This document shows, piece by piece, positions 12,901 to 23,859 of a stretch of DNA of 64,000 nt. Source of the DNA: Coffea arabica (Eukaryota; Streptophyta; Magnoliopsida; Gentianales; Rubiaceae). Position numbers and translations under genes: made by a program. How positions within the stretch are numbered: position 1 is the first letter of the stretch; each line of letters opens with the position of its first letter. The notes beneath the pieces were generated by a model. It did not search any database. It was not told the origin of the DNA and saw nothing but the letters and a program-made list of their open reading frames with translations. The stretch is taken from assembly GCF_036785885.1 (NCBI RefSeq), contig NC_092323.1, positions 2,768,501-2,832,500 on the forward strand. The letters are read 5' to 3'.

Positions 12901-13083
12901 TCCCACATCCACTATTTACTCTTAATTTTCTAAAAATTCTCCAATGCTAGAAAAATCATCTTAAAACTATAATTGCTCATAAAATCCACTAAGAAAATAT
13001 TTTTAAGCCAGAAAATGCAGAAAACATGCAATTAAGAGGAAATAAACCCTAGGAAAATAATTAGGGTTTTACGGGTTCTCACA
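9909..13083 (-). repeat. LTR copy 3
   Basis: This copy is offset a further 4691 bp from copy 2 with no indel. All long open frames keep the same sequence and spacing as in copies 1 and 2. Confidence 0.93.
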
Positions 13084-14599
13084 CTCTCCCCCCCTTAAAA
13101 GAATTTCGTCCTCGAAATTTTCCTTCAAATTTAAAGTAACCAATGGCCTGTACCTTCTCCGTCTTCAGAGTCAGAAGAAACGAGGTTCTTCATTCCAGTC
13201 CCTTCTCCACTTGACGGTGCAGGGTCGGTATGGGTTGGTTGTTGAGTTCTTTTCTTTTTCCGCACTTTAATCGGGCAATATGCAATTCGATGCTCGATGC
13301 TCCCACAGCGCAGACATCTCCTCCCCTTTCTCCAACAATCATTCTCAGTGTGATTGGCCTTTCCGCAATAGTCACAGGTCAAGTGGAAAGTCATCTTTTT
13401 GCTTTTCGGAGAAATCTCCCCCTGTCTGGTTTGGCTTTCATTGACAAATCTTTTATCTACCGCCCCCATTGTCCATGGCGGCCCGAATAACTGGTTCACT
13501 TTCTGTCCTTTAGAAGGTGTCATTGCTTCGCTAGGTTCCTCACTCACGCTACCCACTGCACCCCTTTTCCGTATTTGGGAAGCTTTCACTTGCACCTTTG
13601 CATTCTTGATGCATTGAGCCTTTTCCAGGGCCTCCTCGGAAATCCCTTCATATTTCCTTTTTAACTCTAAGTTTTTGTGCAGGAGCTCAATTTTCTCTGT
13701 ATACTCGTGCTTCCAGCGCCCTTCCCAGTATGCGACTAGGTTCTTTTGGACTTCTATTTCGTCTCGAAGACCCCCGATTTCATTATACATCTCAACCCTA
13801 CGTGCCATTTTACAGAGTTGCTGGACCTCAGATGGTAGCCTGTCGGCAAAATAATGGGTCATAAGAAAGTCTTGAATACAAGTAGCACTCTTGGTCCATG
13901 TTCAGTTCAGGTATTGTTTCCTCCCTTTCTTCTCCTTGACTCTTGGTCTCGTTTTGTGTCACTGCTATGAAAATGTCCGCGGTTTTTTTTTTTTTTTTTT
14001 TTTTCCAGAAGGGTACTTCCATGCATGAATGCAATAAATTGACTAACATAACAAAATCTATCATACCAATAACATATCGCATATAACACGTTATATTAAA
14101 AGATGGATAAACAAGTAAGCAAATATAGACTTAGTAATATACAGTCGAAAAGTCATCCCAGTACCAGCCCGTCTGGTCTCTCACGTCACTTACTATCCAA
14201 ACTAGATGTCCATTGATCTCTTGTGCTCATTTTAGTCAGACAAAGCCTGTTCACGTTTCCAAAATACAAGGCTTGTTTCCAAAACACAGGGTTCAAATAC
14301 CTAGTAGCTTACATCACCTCAATTCTGGGGTACTCGGGCACGGAAATCCGAAATAAGATAGTTCACATCTCGAGCTGGCCAGTCCCAAGAGTAAACCATC
14401 TACAAATCAAAATTCCTGTCCGACATACTTATCTAGGGTCCTTAAATACCATGAGAAAGATTAAAGACCTATAACACTTCAAGGTTCATAACTTATGCTC
14501 AAACGAGCACTTAAACATATTCATGAAATTAGGACCACAACACCACTTGGCCCAGTCTCACTTCGCGCAGAGACCACGCGACGTGGCTCTGATACCACC
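13084..14599 (-). mobile_element. Internal domain 3
   Basis: This is a copy of internal domain 1 with a 22-base homopolymer. No difference was seen. Confidence 0.9.
13131..13862 (-). CDS. gag: Gag-like nucleocapsid protein, unit 3
   Basis: The translation is identical to that of unit 1, with both CCHC boxes intact. Confidence 0.85.
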   Translation of the reverse strand: MTHYFADRLPSEVQQLCKMARRVEMYNEIGGLRDEIEVQKNLVAYWEGRWKHEYTEKIELLHKNLELKRKYEGISEEALEKAQCIKNAKVQVKASQIRKRGAVGSVSEEPSEAMTPSKGQKVNQLFGPPWTMGAVDKRFVNESQTRQGEISPKSKKMTFHLTCDYCGKANHTENDCWRKGRRCLRCGSIEHRIAYCPIKVRKKKRTQQPTHTDPAPSSGEGTGMKNLVSSDSEDGEGTGHWLL

Positions 14600-17500
14600 T
14601 GTGACAGCCCCACTTTCCCCTAAGGCGAACCAAAGGGGTTAGCGGACTGCCTGCCCAGCTCTCGCCAGGACTACGGTACAGTTTACGTCGATCTATAACG
14701 TTCCGGAACTTACCATCGCGCGCAAACAAGTCAAAAACACAAAATAAAAAAAACGAAAATTTGCGCCGAAGATGAATAGTGCAGACCACGTCAGAATCCG
14801 GCCAGAATCTGGCCGGATTACCGGCCGGATACAAGGCAGTGAGCAATCCAAAATTTTTCGAAAACTTTTCACAATCCGGCCGCCAATCCGGCCAGTTTCT
14901 GGCCGGATTCCCGGCCGGATTCAGGCCAGAGCCTTTCCGCCAAAAATTTTTCTTCTGCCGTATGCAGGCCGAAGCGTTCCGAAGTTCATCCAAACATCAA
15001 TTTAACATATACATATGGAAATCCGACATCGTCAAGCCAAAACGGCATACCAAAATAGCTATTTAGTTCATACATAAACAAGTAGCCATTTACACACCAA
15101 ACATTGGTGAATCAAAACACTTAGGGTTTTCACTCCCAAGGAGCTAATCAAAATACATATACATGAGCTCAACTTGTCATAATTCCTGTAAGGAAAACAA
15201 ATGGAACGGGATGAGCTAAAGCCCAGTGAGTTACTACCACATAAGCAACTAAGAGCATATAGCATAACCTTTCATTTCAAGTACACAATTAAGGAATGAA
15301 ACACATCGATAAAAGGATACGGACGGCTCTCAAGAGCCCATTTCCACGCTTCCAGTATTGATCCAACCTCATTGACCCTCCGTCAATGTTGAAGAGTAAC
15401 CAACCGTAGACTCCTCTTCTCTCCCATTCCTTCCACCAAACATCCCCCTACCGGGCCCGCACTCCAAACACTTGCACTGTGGTATTACTCGAGTATACCG
15501 GAGTCAAGAGTCTCTCATACTACAAGATTCCTTATAACTTTACCCAAGGCTCATTAATTGTCACGACCAAACCCTTGTCGGCTCGATTCAATCAACTACC
15601 AATGGGGTTGAGCTCAATGATAACATTTGTAGTCGTTGGATACTTGTCCAATCGATACCAAGTCATGTATTTCATTTCATATATCAGTTCATATAACTTT
15701 CCAATAACTTTTCAATAACATGTGAAACAATAAGTGAGAGTGATAAAGTACACTCTCACATCAATCCATTAACATACAACATCTCAAGTTCAAATATCAA
15801 AGCCATATAATAGCACACAAGTGAGTAGTACACTCACCAATCAATTAAGTGCTATTTCATGCACTTCCGTCAGGAGAATGTCGTGAGCTATCGTCACGCC
15901 CTAGAACATGTAAACAAATACCATAAGACTCGATAACGAGTCATAAAGTCAAACCAATTATCGCCCAATAGGGTTTCATGCATGGAAATTCAAGGGTTCA
16001 ATACTTAACCTTTACTCAAGTCGAGAATATAGTTTTCTAAATCTCGAGAAAAAAATGCGGGCAGCATGCCCTTTGTGTTTACCAAATTTTCCAGCCATAA
16101 GGCTTCATTATTTTTCTTCAATCACAACCCAACAACACACATATAAGCATTTCATGTCAAGAGCCGTTCCATAGGCTCACAATATCATAAAACAAGAAAC
16201 CATACCGAGCCATAAACAACACCAATTCACAACCCCAATAGGGTTTTATAAACATATACAAGCATGAAAGCAAACCAGAAATTAAGAAAGGCTTCAATGT
16301 TGGCCTTGATAAGAAAACCGGTTTTGACGTCATAATGCGGTAATGGCACAACTCTCACTACAATGATCGGTTGGGGGTGTAAGACCCACCGTTTCGAAGC
16401 TATGAAACAGGGCTACAACAATGTAGAAGGCCTCTCAGTCCAAATCCTAGCACAACTAGGTCAAAAGTGCCAAATACCAAACCAGAATTACCAAAACAGA
16501 TTTGCAAAACACAGAAAACTGTAATCGGTATATCTCAGTCCATACAAGTCTAAATGCCGAAATTCCAAAGGCATAAGTTATTTAAGACATCCAGCTACAT
16601 TTCATCAGAAGACACCAACTCCAAAATCCAAACCAATTCCAGTCAAAACAGGCAATTACTATCGCAGTTCGGACATTCTGTGCACCAAAAACAGCAACAG
16701 TAAAAACGGCATAACTCACTCTACACTTGTCCAATTGCCCTGAAATTTTGCAGGCACACTAAACTCATCAATACCTACAACTTTCATGTTTTGAGCAAAG
16801 TCCAATTCGGCCTCTAGCCCTATGATCAAAAACCGGACAGAATTGGAGAATTAAGAACCCTAACTTTCCATTTTCACACCAAATCCAAAATTGATTGCAT
16901 TTAACCACATTTCACATCCACTAGAGCCATTATAGTCCATTGCCCATCATCACAAACAATCACACCATCATAATCCAATTAAACCAGAAAAATTCCCAAT
17001 AAATTAAAAACTTCACCAAAACAAGCCAAATCAAGGGGTAAATCACATATTCCTTCACTCATGCCCCCATTAAGCACAAAATAAGCATTATTAGAGGTAG
17101 TAGGGTGTTTCAAGCTTCACTTACCAAGAACCAAGAGAGAGGAAGATGTTGGCCACCTTAGAGCTTCAAACAAAGTTCACCAAACAACTTACTATCACTA
17201 GAAGATAAGGTTTTATGGAGTAGAATCTAGTCTAAGCCTTTGTTCATGGAAGATTAAAGCTTATGGAAGCTTGAAAGTTAGGAAATTGTCTTCTTCTTTG
17301 AGAGAGAGAGAGCCGGCCATCAAGGGTGCAAAAATGGTGAATTTTGTGCAATTTTTTTGAGATATTTAACCTTTGGTCAAAAAAGTCAAAATTGTGAATA
17401 GTAATTCTTAAAAGGCATCAAATGAGAAGGTGACACTTGTTACCTCCTTAAATGCATTCCTATCTTTCTTTTCTCTCTCACATCAATCACTTCACACACT

Positions 17501-17774
17501 CTACTCATCTCTTAACACCCGATAAATTTTAAACAGTATCCGAAACTTAACCTTATTGGCCGAATTTTTCCAAACTTTTCGCACTAGTGGGTCCCACATC
17601 CACTATTTACTCTTAATTTTCTAAAAATTCTCCAATGCTAGAAAAATCATCTTAAAACTATAATTGCTCATAAAATCCACTAAGAAAATATTTTTAAGCC
17701 AGAAAATGCAGAAAACATGCAATTAAGAGGAAATAAACCCTAGGAAAATAATTAGGGTTTTACGGGTTCTCACA
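14600..17774 (-). repeat. LTR copy 4
   Basis: This is the last LTR with the common sequence. It matches copies 1-3 in length, in ends and in every stretch compared. Confidence 0.93.
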
Positions 17775-19291
17775 CTCTCCCCCCCTTAAAAGAATTTCGT
17801 CCTCGAAATTTTCCTTCAAATTTAAAGTAACCAATGGCCTGTACCTTCTCCGTCTTCAGAGTCAGAAGAAACGAGGTTCTTCATTCCAGTCCCTTCTCCA
17901 CTTGACGGTGCAGGGTCGGTATGGGTTGGTTGTTGAGTTCTTTTCTTTTTCCGCACTTTAATCGGGCAATATGCAATTCGATGCTCGATGCTCCCACAGC
18001 GCAGACATCTCCTCCCCTTTCTCCAACAATCATTCTCAGTGTGATTGGCCTTTCCGCAATAGTCACAGGTCAAGTGGAAAGTCATCTTTTTGCTTTTCGG
18101 AGAAATCTCCCCCTGTCTGGTTTGGCTTTCATTGACAAATCTTTTATCTACCGCCCCCATTGTCCATGGCGGCCCGAATAACTGGTTCACTTTCTGTCCT
18201 TTAGAAGGTGTCATTGCTTCGCTAGGTTCCTCACTCACGCTACCCACTGCACCCCTTTTCCGTATTTGGGAAGCTTTCACTTGCACCTTTGCATTCTTGA
18301 TGCATTGAGCCTTTTCCAGGGCCTCCTCGGAAATCCCTTCATATTTCCTTTTTAACTCTAAGTTTTTGTGCAGGAGCTCAATTTTCTCTGTATACTCGTG
18401 CTTCCAGCGCCCTTCCCAGTATGCGACTAGGTTCTTTTGGACTTCTATTTCGTCTCGAAGACCCCCGATTTCATTATACATCTCAACCCTACGTGCCATT
18501 TTACAGAGTTGCTGGACCTCAGATGGTAGCCTGTCGGCAAAATAATGGGTCATAAGAAAGTCTTGAATACAAGTAGCACTCTTGGTCCATGTTCAGTTCA
18601 GGTATTGTTTCCTCCCTTTCTTCTCCTTGACTCTTGGTCTCGTTTTGTGTCACTGCTATGAAAATGTCCGCGGTTTTTTTTTTTTTTTTTTTTTTTCCAG
18701 AAGGGTACTTCCATGCATGAATGCAATAAATTGACTAACATAACAAAATCTATCATACCAATAACATATCGCATATAACACGTTATATTAAAAGATGGAT
18801 AAACAAGTAAGCAAATATAGACTTAGTAATATACAGTCGAAAAGTCATCCCAGTACCAGCCCGTCTGGTCTCTCACGTCACTTACTATCCAAACTAGATG
18901 TCCATTGATCTCTTGTGCTCATTTTAGTCAGACAAAGCCTGTTCACGTTTCCAAAATACAAGGCTTGTTTCCAAAACACAGGGTTCAAATACCTAGTAGC
19001 TTACATCACCTCAATTCTGGGGTACTCGGGCACGGAAATCCGAAATAAGATAGTTCACATCTCGAGCTGGCCAGTCCCAAGAGTAAACCATCTACAAATC
19101 AAAATTCCTGTCCGACATACTTATCTAGGGTCCTTAAATACCATGAGAAAGATTAAAGACCTATAACACTTCAAGGTTCATAACTTATGCTCAAACGAGC
19201 ACTTAAACATATTCATGAAATTAGGACCACAACACCACTTGGCCCAGTCTCACTTCGCGCAGAGACCACGCGACGTGGCTCTGATACCACC
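17775..19291 (-). mobile_element. Internal domain 4 (1517 bp, +1 T)
   Basis: This domain is one base longer than the others because its homopolymer at 18674-18696 has 23 rather than 22 T on the plus strand. The extra base lies upstream of the gag ORF and does not affect it. Confidence 0.9.
17822..18553 (-). CDS. gag: Gag-like nucleocapsid protein, unit 4
   Basis: The translation is identical to that of unit 1. The extra T of this unit lies upstream and breaks only a small overlapping frame, not this ORF. Confidence 0.85.
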   Translation of the reverse strand: MTHYFADRLPSEVQQLCKMARRVEMYNEIGGLRDEIEVQKNLVAYWEGRWKHEYTEKIELLHKNLELKRKYEGISEEALEKAQCIKNAKVQVKASQIRKRGAVGSVSEEPSEAMTPSKGQKVNQLFGPPWTMGAVDKRFVNESQTRQGEISPKSKKMTFHLTCDYCGKANHTENDCWRKGRRCLRCGSIEHRIAYCPIKVRKKKRTQQPTHTDPAPSSGEGTGMKNLVSSDSEDGEGTGHWLL

Positions 19292-22200
19292 TGTGACAGC
19301 CCCACTTTCCCCTAAGGCGAACCAAAGGGGTTAGCGGACTGCCTGCCCAGCTCTCGCCAGGACTACGGTACAGTTTACGTCGATCTATAACGTTCCGGAA
19401 CTTACCATCGCGCGCAAACAAGTCAAAAACACAAAATAAAAAAAATGAAAATTTGCGCCGAAGATGAATAGTGCAGACCACGTCAGAATCCGGCCAGAAT
19501 CTGGCCGGATTACCGGCCGGATACAAGGCAGTGAGCAATCCAAAATTTTTCGAAAACTTTTCACAATCCGGCCGCCAATCCGGCCAGTTTCTGGCCGGAT
19601 TCCCGGCCGGATTCAGGCCAGAGCCTTTCCGCCAAAAATTTTTCTTCTGCCGTATGCAGGCCGAAGCGTTCCGAAGTTCATCCAAACATCAATTTAACAT
19701 ATACATATGGAAATCCGACATCGTCAAGCCAAAACGGCATACCAAAATAGCTATTTAGTTCATACATAAACAAGTAGCCATTTACACACCAAACATTGGT
19801 GAATCAAAACACTTAGGGTTTTCACTCCCAAGGAGCTAATCAAAATACATATACATGAGCTCAACTTGTCATAATTCCTGTAAGGAAAACAAATGGAACG
19901 GGATGAGCTAAAGCCCAGTGAGTTACTACCACATAAGCAACTAAGAGCATATAGCATAACCTTTCATTTCAAGTACACAATTAAGGAATGAAACACATCG
20001 ATAAAAGGATACGGACGGCTCTCAAGAGCCCATTTCCACGCTTCCAGTATTGATCCAACCTCATTGACCCTCCGTCAATGTTGAAGAGTAACCAACCGTA
20101 GACTCCTCTTCTCTCCCATTCCTTCCACCAAACATCCCCCTACCGGGCCCGCACTCCAAACACTTGCACTGTGGTATTACTCGAGTATACCGGAGTCAAG
20201 AGTCTCTCATACTACAAGATTCCTTATAACTTTACCCAAGGCTCATTAATTGTCACGACCAAACCCTTGTCGGCTCGATTCAATCAACTACCAATGGGGT
20301 TGAGCTCAATGATAACATTTGTAGTCGTTGGATACTTGTCCAATCGATACCAAGTCATGTATTTCATTTCATATATCAGTTCATATAACTTTCCAATAAC
20401 TTTTCAATAACATGTGAAACAATAAGTGAGAGTGATAAAGTACACTCTCACATCAATCCATTAACATACAACATCTCAAGTTCAAATATCAAAGCCATAT
20501 AATAGCACACAAGTGAGTAGTACACTCACCAATCAATTAAGTGCTATTTCATGCACTTCCGTCAGGAGAATGTCGTGAGCTATCGTCACGCCCTAGAACA
20601 TGTAAACAAATACCATAAGACTCGATAACGAGTCATAAAGTCAAACCAATTATCGCCCAATAGGGTTTCATGCATGGAAATTCAAGGGTTCAATACTTAA
20701 CCTTTACTCAAGTCGAGAATATAGTTTTCTAAATCTCGAGAAAAAAATGCGGGCAGCATGCCCTTTGTGTTTACCAAATTTTCCAGCCATAAGGCTTCAT
20801 TATTTTTCTTCAATCACAACCCAACAACACACATATAAGCATTTCATGTCAAGAGCCGTTCCATAGGCTCACAATATCATAAAACAAGAAACCATACCGA
20901 GCCATAAACAACACCAATTCACAACCCCAATAGGGTTTTATAAACATATACAAGCATGAAAGCAAACCAGAAATTAAGAAAGGCTTCAATGTTGGCCTTG
21001 ATAAGAAAACCGGTTTTGACGTCATAATGCGGTAATGGCACAACTCTCACTACAATGATCGGTTGGGGGTGTAAGACCCACCGTTTCGAAGCTATGAAAC
21101 AGGGCTACAACAATGTAGAAGGCCTCTTAGTCCAAATCCTAGCACAACTAGGTCAAAAGTGCCAAATACCAAACCAGAATTACCAAAACAGATTTGCAAA
21201 ACACAGAAAACTGTAATCGGTATATCTCAGTCCATACAAGTCTAAATGCCGAAATTCCAAAGGCATAAGTTATTTAAGACATCCAGCTACATTTCATCAG
21301 AAGACACCAACTCCAAAATCCAAACCAATTCCAGTCAAAACAGGCAATTACTATCGCAGTTCGGACATTCTGTGCACCAAAAACAGCAACAGTAAAAACG
21401 GCATAACTCACTCTACACTTGTCCAATTGCCCTGAAATTTTGCAGGCACACTAAACTCATCAATACCTACAACTTTCATGTTTTGAGCAAAGTCCAATTC
21501 GGCCTCTAGCCCTATGATCAAAAACCGGACAGAATTGGAGAATTAAGAACCCTAACTTTCCATTTTCACACCAAATCCAAAATTGATTGCATTTAACCAC
21601 ATTTCACATCCACTAGAGCCATTATAGTCCATTGCCCATCATCACAAACAATCACACCATCATAATCCAATTAAACCAGAAAAATTCCCAATAAATTAAA
21701 AACTTCACCAAAACAAGCCAAATCAAGGGGTAAATCACATATTCCTTCACTCATGCCCCCATTAAGCACAAAATAAGCATTATTAGAGGTAGTAGGGTGT
21801 TTCAAGCTTCACTTACCAAGAACCAAGAGAGAGGAAGATGTTGGCCACCTTAGAGCTTCAAACAAAGTTCACCAAACAACTTACTATCACTAGAAGATAA
21901 GGTTTTATGGAGTAGAATCTAGTCTAAGCCTTTGTTCATGGAAGATTAAAGCTTATGGAAGCTTGAAAGTTAGGAAATTGTCTTCTTCTTTGAGAGAGAG
22001 AGAGCCGGCCATCAAGGGTGCAAAAATGGTGAATTTTGTGCAATTTTTTTGAGATATTTAACCTTTGGTCAAAAAAGTCAAAATTGTGAATAGTAATTCT
22101 TAAAAGGCATCAAATGAGAAGGTGACACTTGTTACCTCCTTAAATGCATTCCTATCTTTCTTTTCTCTCTCACATCAATCACTTCACACACTCTACTCAT

Positions 22201-22466
22201 CTCTTAACACCCGATAAATTTTAAACAGTATCCGAAACTTAACCTTATTGGCCGAATTTTTCCAAACTTTTCGCACTAGTGGGTCCCACATCCACTATTT
22301 ACTCTTAATTTTCTAAAAATTCTCCAATGCTAGAAAAATCATCTTAAAACTATAATTGCTCATAAAATCCACTAAGAAAATATTTTTAAGCCAGAAAATG
22401 CAGAAAACATGCAATTAAGAGGAAATAAACCCTAGGAAAATAATTAGGGTTTTACGGGTTCTCACA
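19292..22466 (-). repeat. LTR copy 5, outer 5' LTR of the array
   Basis: This LTR starts the array in transcription sense, and its opening TGTGAG end at 22466 meets unrelated flanking DNA. It is the only copy with substitutions: T instead of C at 19446 (CG context) and T instead of C at 21128 (CAG, that is CHG context), read on the plus strand. Both are what deamination of methylated cytosine would give. A transcript started here would run leftwards, away from LSF1. Confidence 0.93.
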
Positions 22467-22471
22467 AAATA
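22467..22471. other. Candidate 5-bp target-site duplication, right side
   Basis: AAATA follows the LTR5 terminus. Ty3/gypsy integration duplicates about 5 bp, so the same five bases should occur beyond the unseen left end of the array. That cannot be tested in this window. Confidence 0.4.
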
Positions 22472-22557
22472 CAACTACATTATTCAATTGGAAAGTTAAC
22501 TACAATTTGGGACAGACGAAAAAGGAAAACAAAACTATCAAAGTGGGACGGAGGGAG
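22467..22557. mobile_element. Stowaway-like MITE, half element split by the array
   Basis: The segment ends GGGACGGAGGGAG followed by TA, the standard terminal inverted repeat and target dinucleotide of plant Stowaway (Tc1/mariner) MITEs. Reading inwards on the minus strand, the sequence continues as typical Stowaway interior until it is cut at the LTR5 edge. The other half should lie left of the array, outside the window. The retrotransposon therefore inserted into an existing MITE. Confidence 0.75.
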
Positions 22558-22677
22558 TATTAAAACAGAAAAAACATAAGAGTTGTTTTCGTGAGTGAGT
22601 ATGTATTTTAGTGTCTTAGTATACTTATTTGTAATGATAAGCAAATAGTGAAAGCACATATTAGCTTCACATACTTA

Positions 22678-23155
22678 TAGCTAGTTTGGGAGGATGGAAA
22701 TGAAAAGAAAAGAAGAGAAATGATAAGTTAGAAAAGAAAAGAAATGATCAAAGTTTCTATCCAAGTTGTTTGGGAGTTTTAAAAAAGAAAAGAAAGTGAG
22801 TAATTTTCTTTTGTTTGGGAGTTGAATGCAAAGGAAAGGAAAAGATACTTAAACAAATTATTTTACAAATATGCCCTTTCTATAAACAAATGTGAGAGGG
22901 ATTCATCGGGTATTAAAATGTTTTGTATAGGATTTTAAGGGTAATTTGGTCATATTAAAAAATTTACTCAAACTTCTGTCCGTACCTTCCCTTTCCGCCC
23001 AATGTTGGGCGGAAAGTTTTCCAAAAGATGGAGGGCGGCGGAATCTTTCCTATTCTTTTCTTTTCCTTCTCATTTTAACTCCCAAACAATGGAAAAACTT
23101 TTTTATCCCTTTAAAACCTTCTTTTCTTTTCATTTCCATCCTCCCAAACTAGCTA
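22678..23155. mobile_element. Harbinger/Tourist-like MITE, 478 bp
   Basis: Perfect 38-bp terminal inverted repeats begin TAGCTAGTTTGGGAGGATGG at the left and close as the complement at 23155. The element is flanked on both sides by TTA (22675-22677 and 23156-23158), the target duplication of PIF/Harbinger elements. The interior is purine-rich with repeats of GTTTGGGAGTT. It has no coding capacity; the short ORFs inside are chance frames. The superfamily call rests on the TTA duplication only. Confidence 0.8.
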
Positions 23156-23158
23156 TTA

Positions 23159-23859
23159 GAGAGAATGTGGATTTAATACCAATTTATCATTATAAAAACT
23201 GACTATAGAGAATATGAGAATTAGCAAAAACTATTCTTTGAATGCTTATATATTGTACTTTTCTTGCCATTAAAAATCCAAAATCAAAATATAAAAATAA
23301 ATAAAAATATCATCATAAAGATTAATTATTCAAAATAAGAATATATAATTAGTTAAAATAACCAACTGAAAAAGGCTAATGTGGACCGGAACTTCTTTTG
23401 GTGGATTAGTCAGCCATTGGCACGTTGCATTTGCTGCGACATGGAGATATTTCCATTTCTTATTATTCCTATTCCGGAGATCCAAGAAAAATCTCGGGAT
23501 CCATGTAGAGTGGAACCCAGAGAAAATCATATGACACGTGGGCAAAAAGCCCCTCCTGCCTCTTAAGACGATACCATAGATCTTAAAGTCTTTAGATCCT
23601 GCTTGCTCCTCTCATCTTTTGTTCTGCTTCTGCCTCTTTCCTCCAGTCCAGGCTCCAGAAAAGCAAAAGTTGCTGGTCACTTCTGATCCTTACTCCGCTC
23701 CACCAACCGTTCTTAATTATTTCAGTGTTTATTATTACTCTTTAAAAATCGTGGAATATATTCTTTTTAATTTCTTCAAAATTCAATCTTTTGATCATTG
23801 CTAGCGGGAATTACTACTATCTTCTCGATCTTGTTTAGCGGATAAATACAAGAGCTCCA
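23159..23859. other. LSF1 upstream region and leader
   Basis: The segment is AT-rich in its left half and becomes more balanced and CT-rich near the gene. A G-box core CACGTG in the context GACACGTGGGC sits at 23535-23540. I see no coding exon. The transcription start is probably around 23580-23700, but no TATA box is convincing. The distance from the retrotransposon array to the LSF1 start codon is about 1.4 kb. Confidence 0.6.
23535..23540 (+). promoter_or_regulatory. G-box (CACGTG)
   Basis: A perfect CACGTG within ACACGTGG, 320 bp upstream of the LSF1 start. This element is bound by bZIP and bHLH factors in light, clock and ABA responses. Starch-degradation genes are commonly under diurnal control, so a role here is plausible but inferred. 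Confidence 0.45.

Larger units (their letters stand above)
1..22466 (-). mobile_element. Tandem array of a gag-only LTR retrotransposon (4691-bp unit)
   Basis: The same 4691-bp unit recurs head to tail about 4.8 times, with starts equivalent to positions 1, 4692, 9383, 14074 and 18765. The order on the minus strand is LTR, primer site, internal domain with a zinc-knuckle gag ORF, polypurine tract, then the next LTR. Neighbouring units share a single LTR. No pol domain is present in any unit, so the element must have depended on enzymes supplied in trans. Known relatives by structure are LARDs and the TR-GAG elements described in coffee and other plants. The polypurine context before the LTR resembles Ty3/gypsy Tekay/Del elements, but without RT the lineage is an inference. 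The array is cut by the left window edge; the right end is a true LTR terminus. Confidence 0.93.

Noticed and set aside
1-22466. Satellite DNA or rDNA-like tandem repeat
   Set aside because: The unit contains LTR ends, primer site, polypurine tract and zinc-knuckle gag in correct order, so a retrotransposon array explains it fully. No rRNA sequence is present.
1-22466. Pararetrovirus integration
   Set aside because: There is no RT, movement-protein or coat-type region, and the LTRs with tRNA-Met primer site and PPT are those of an LTR retrotransposon.
22501-22560. Regular short spacing suggestive of a CRISPR array
   Set aside because: This is eukaryotic DNA, and the repeated words are the Stowaway terminus only.
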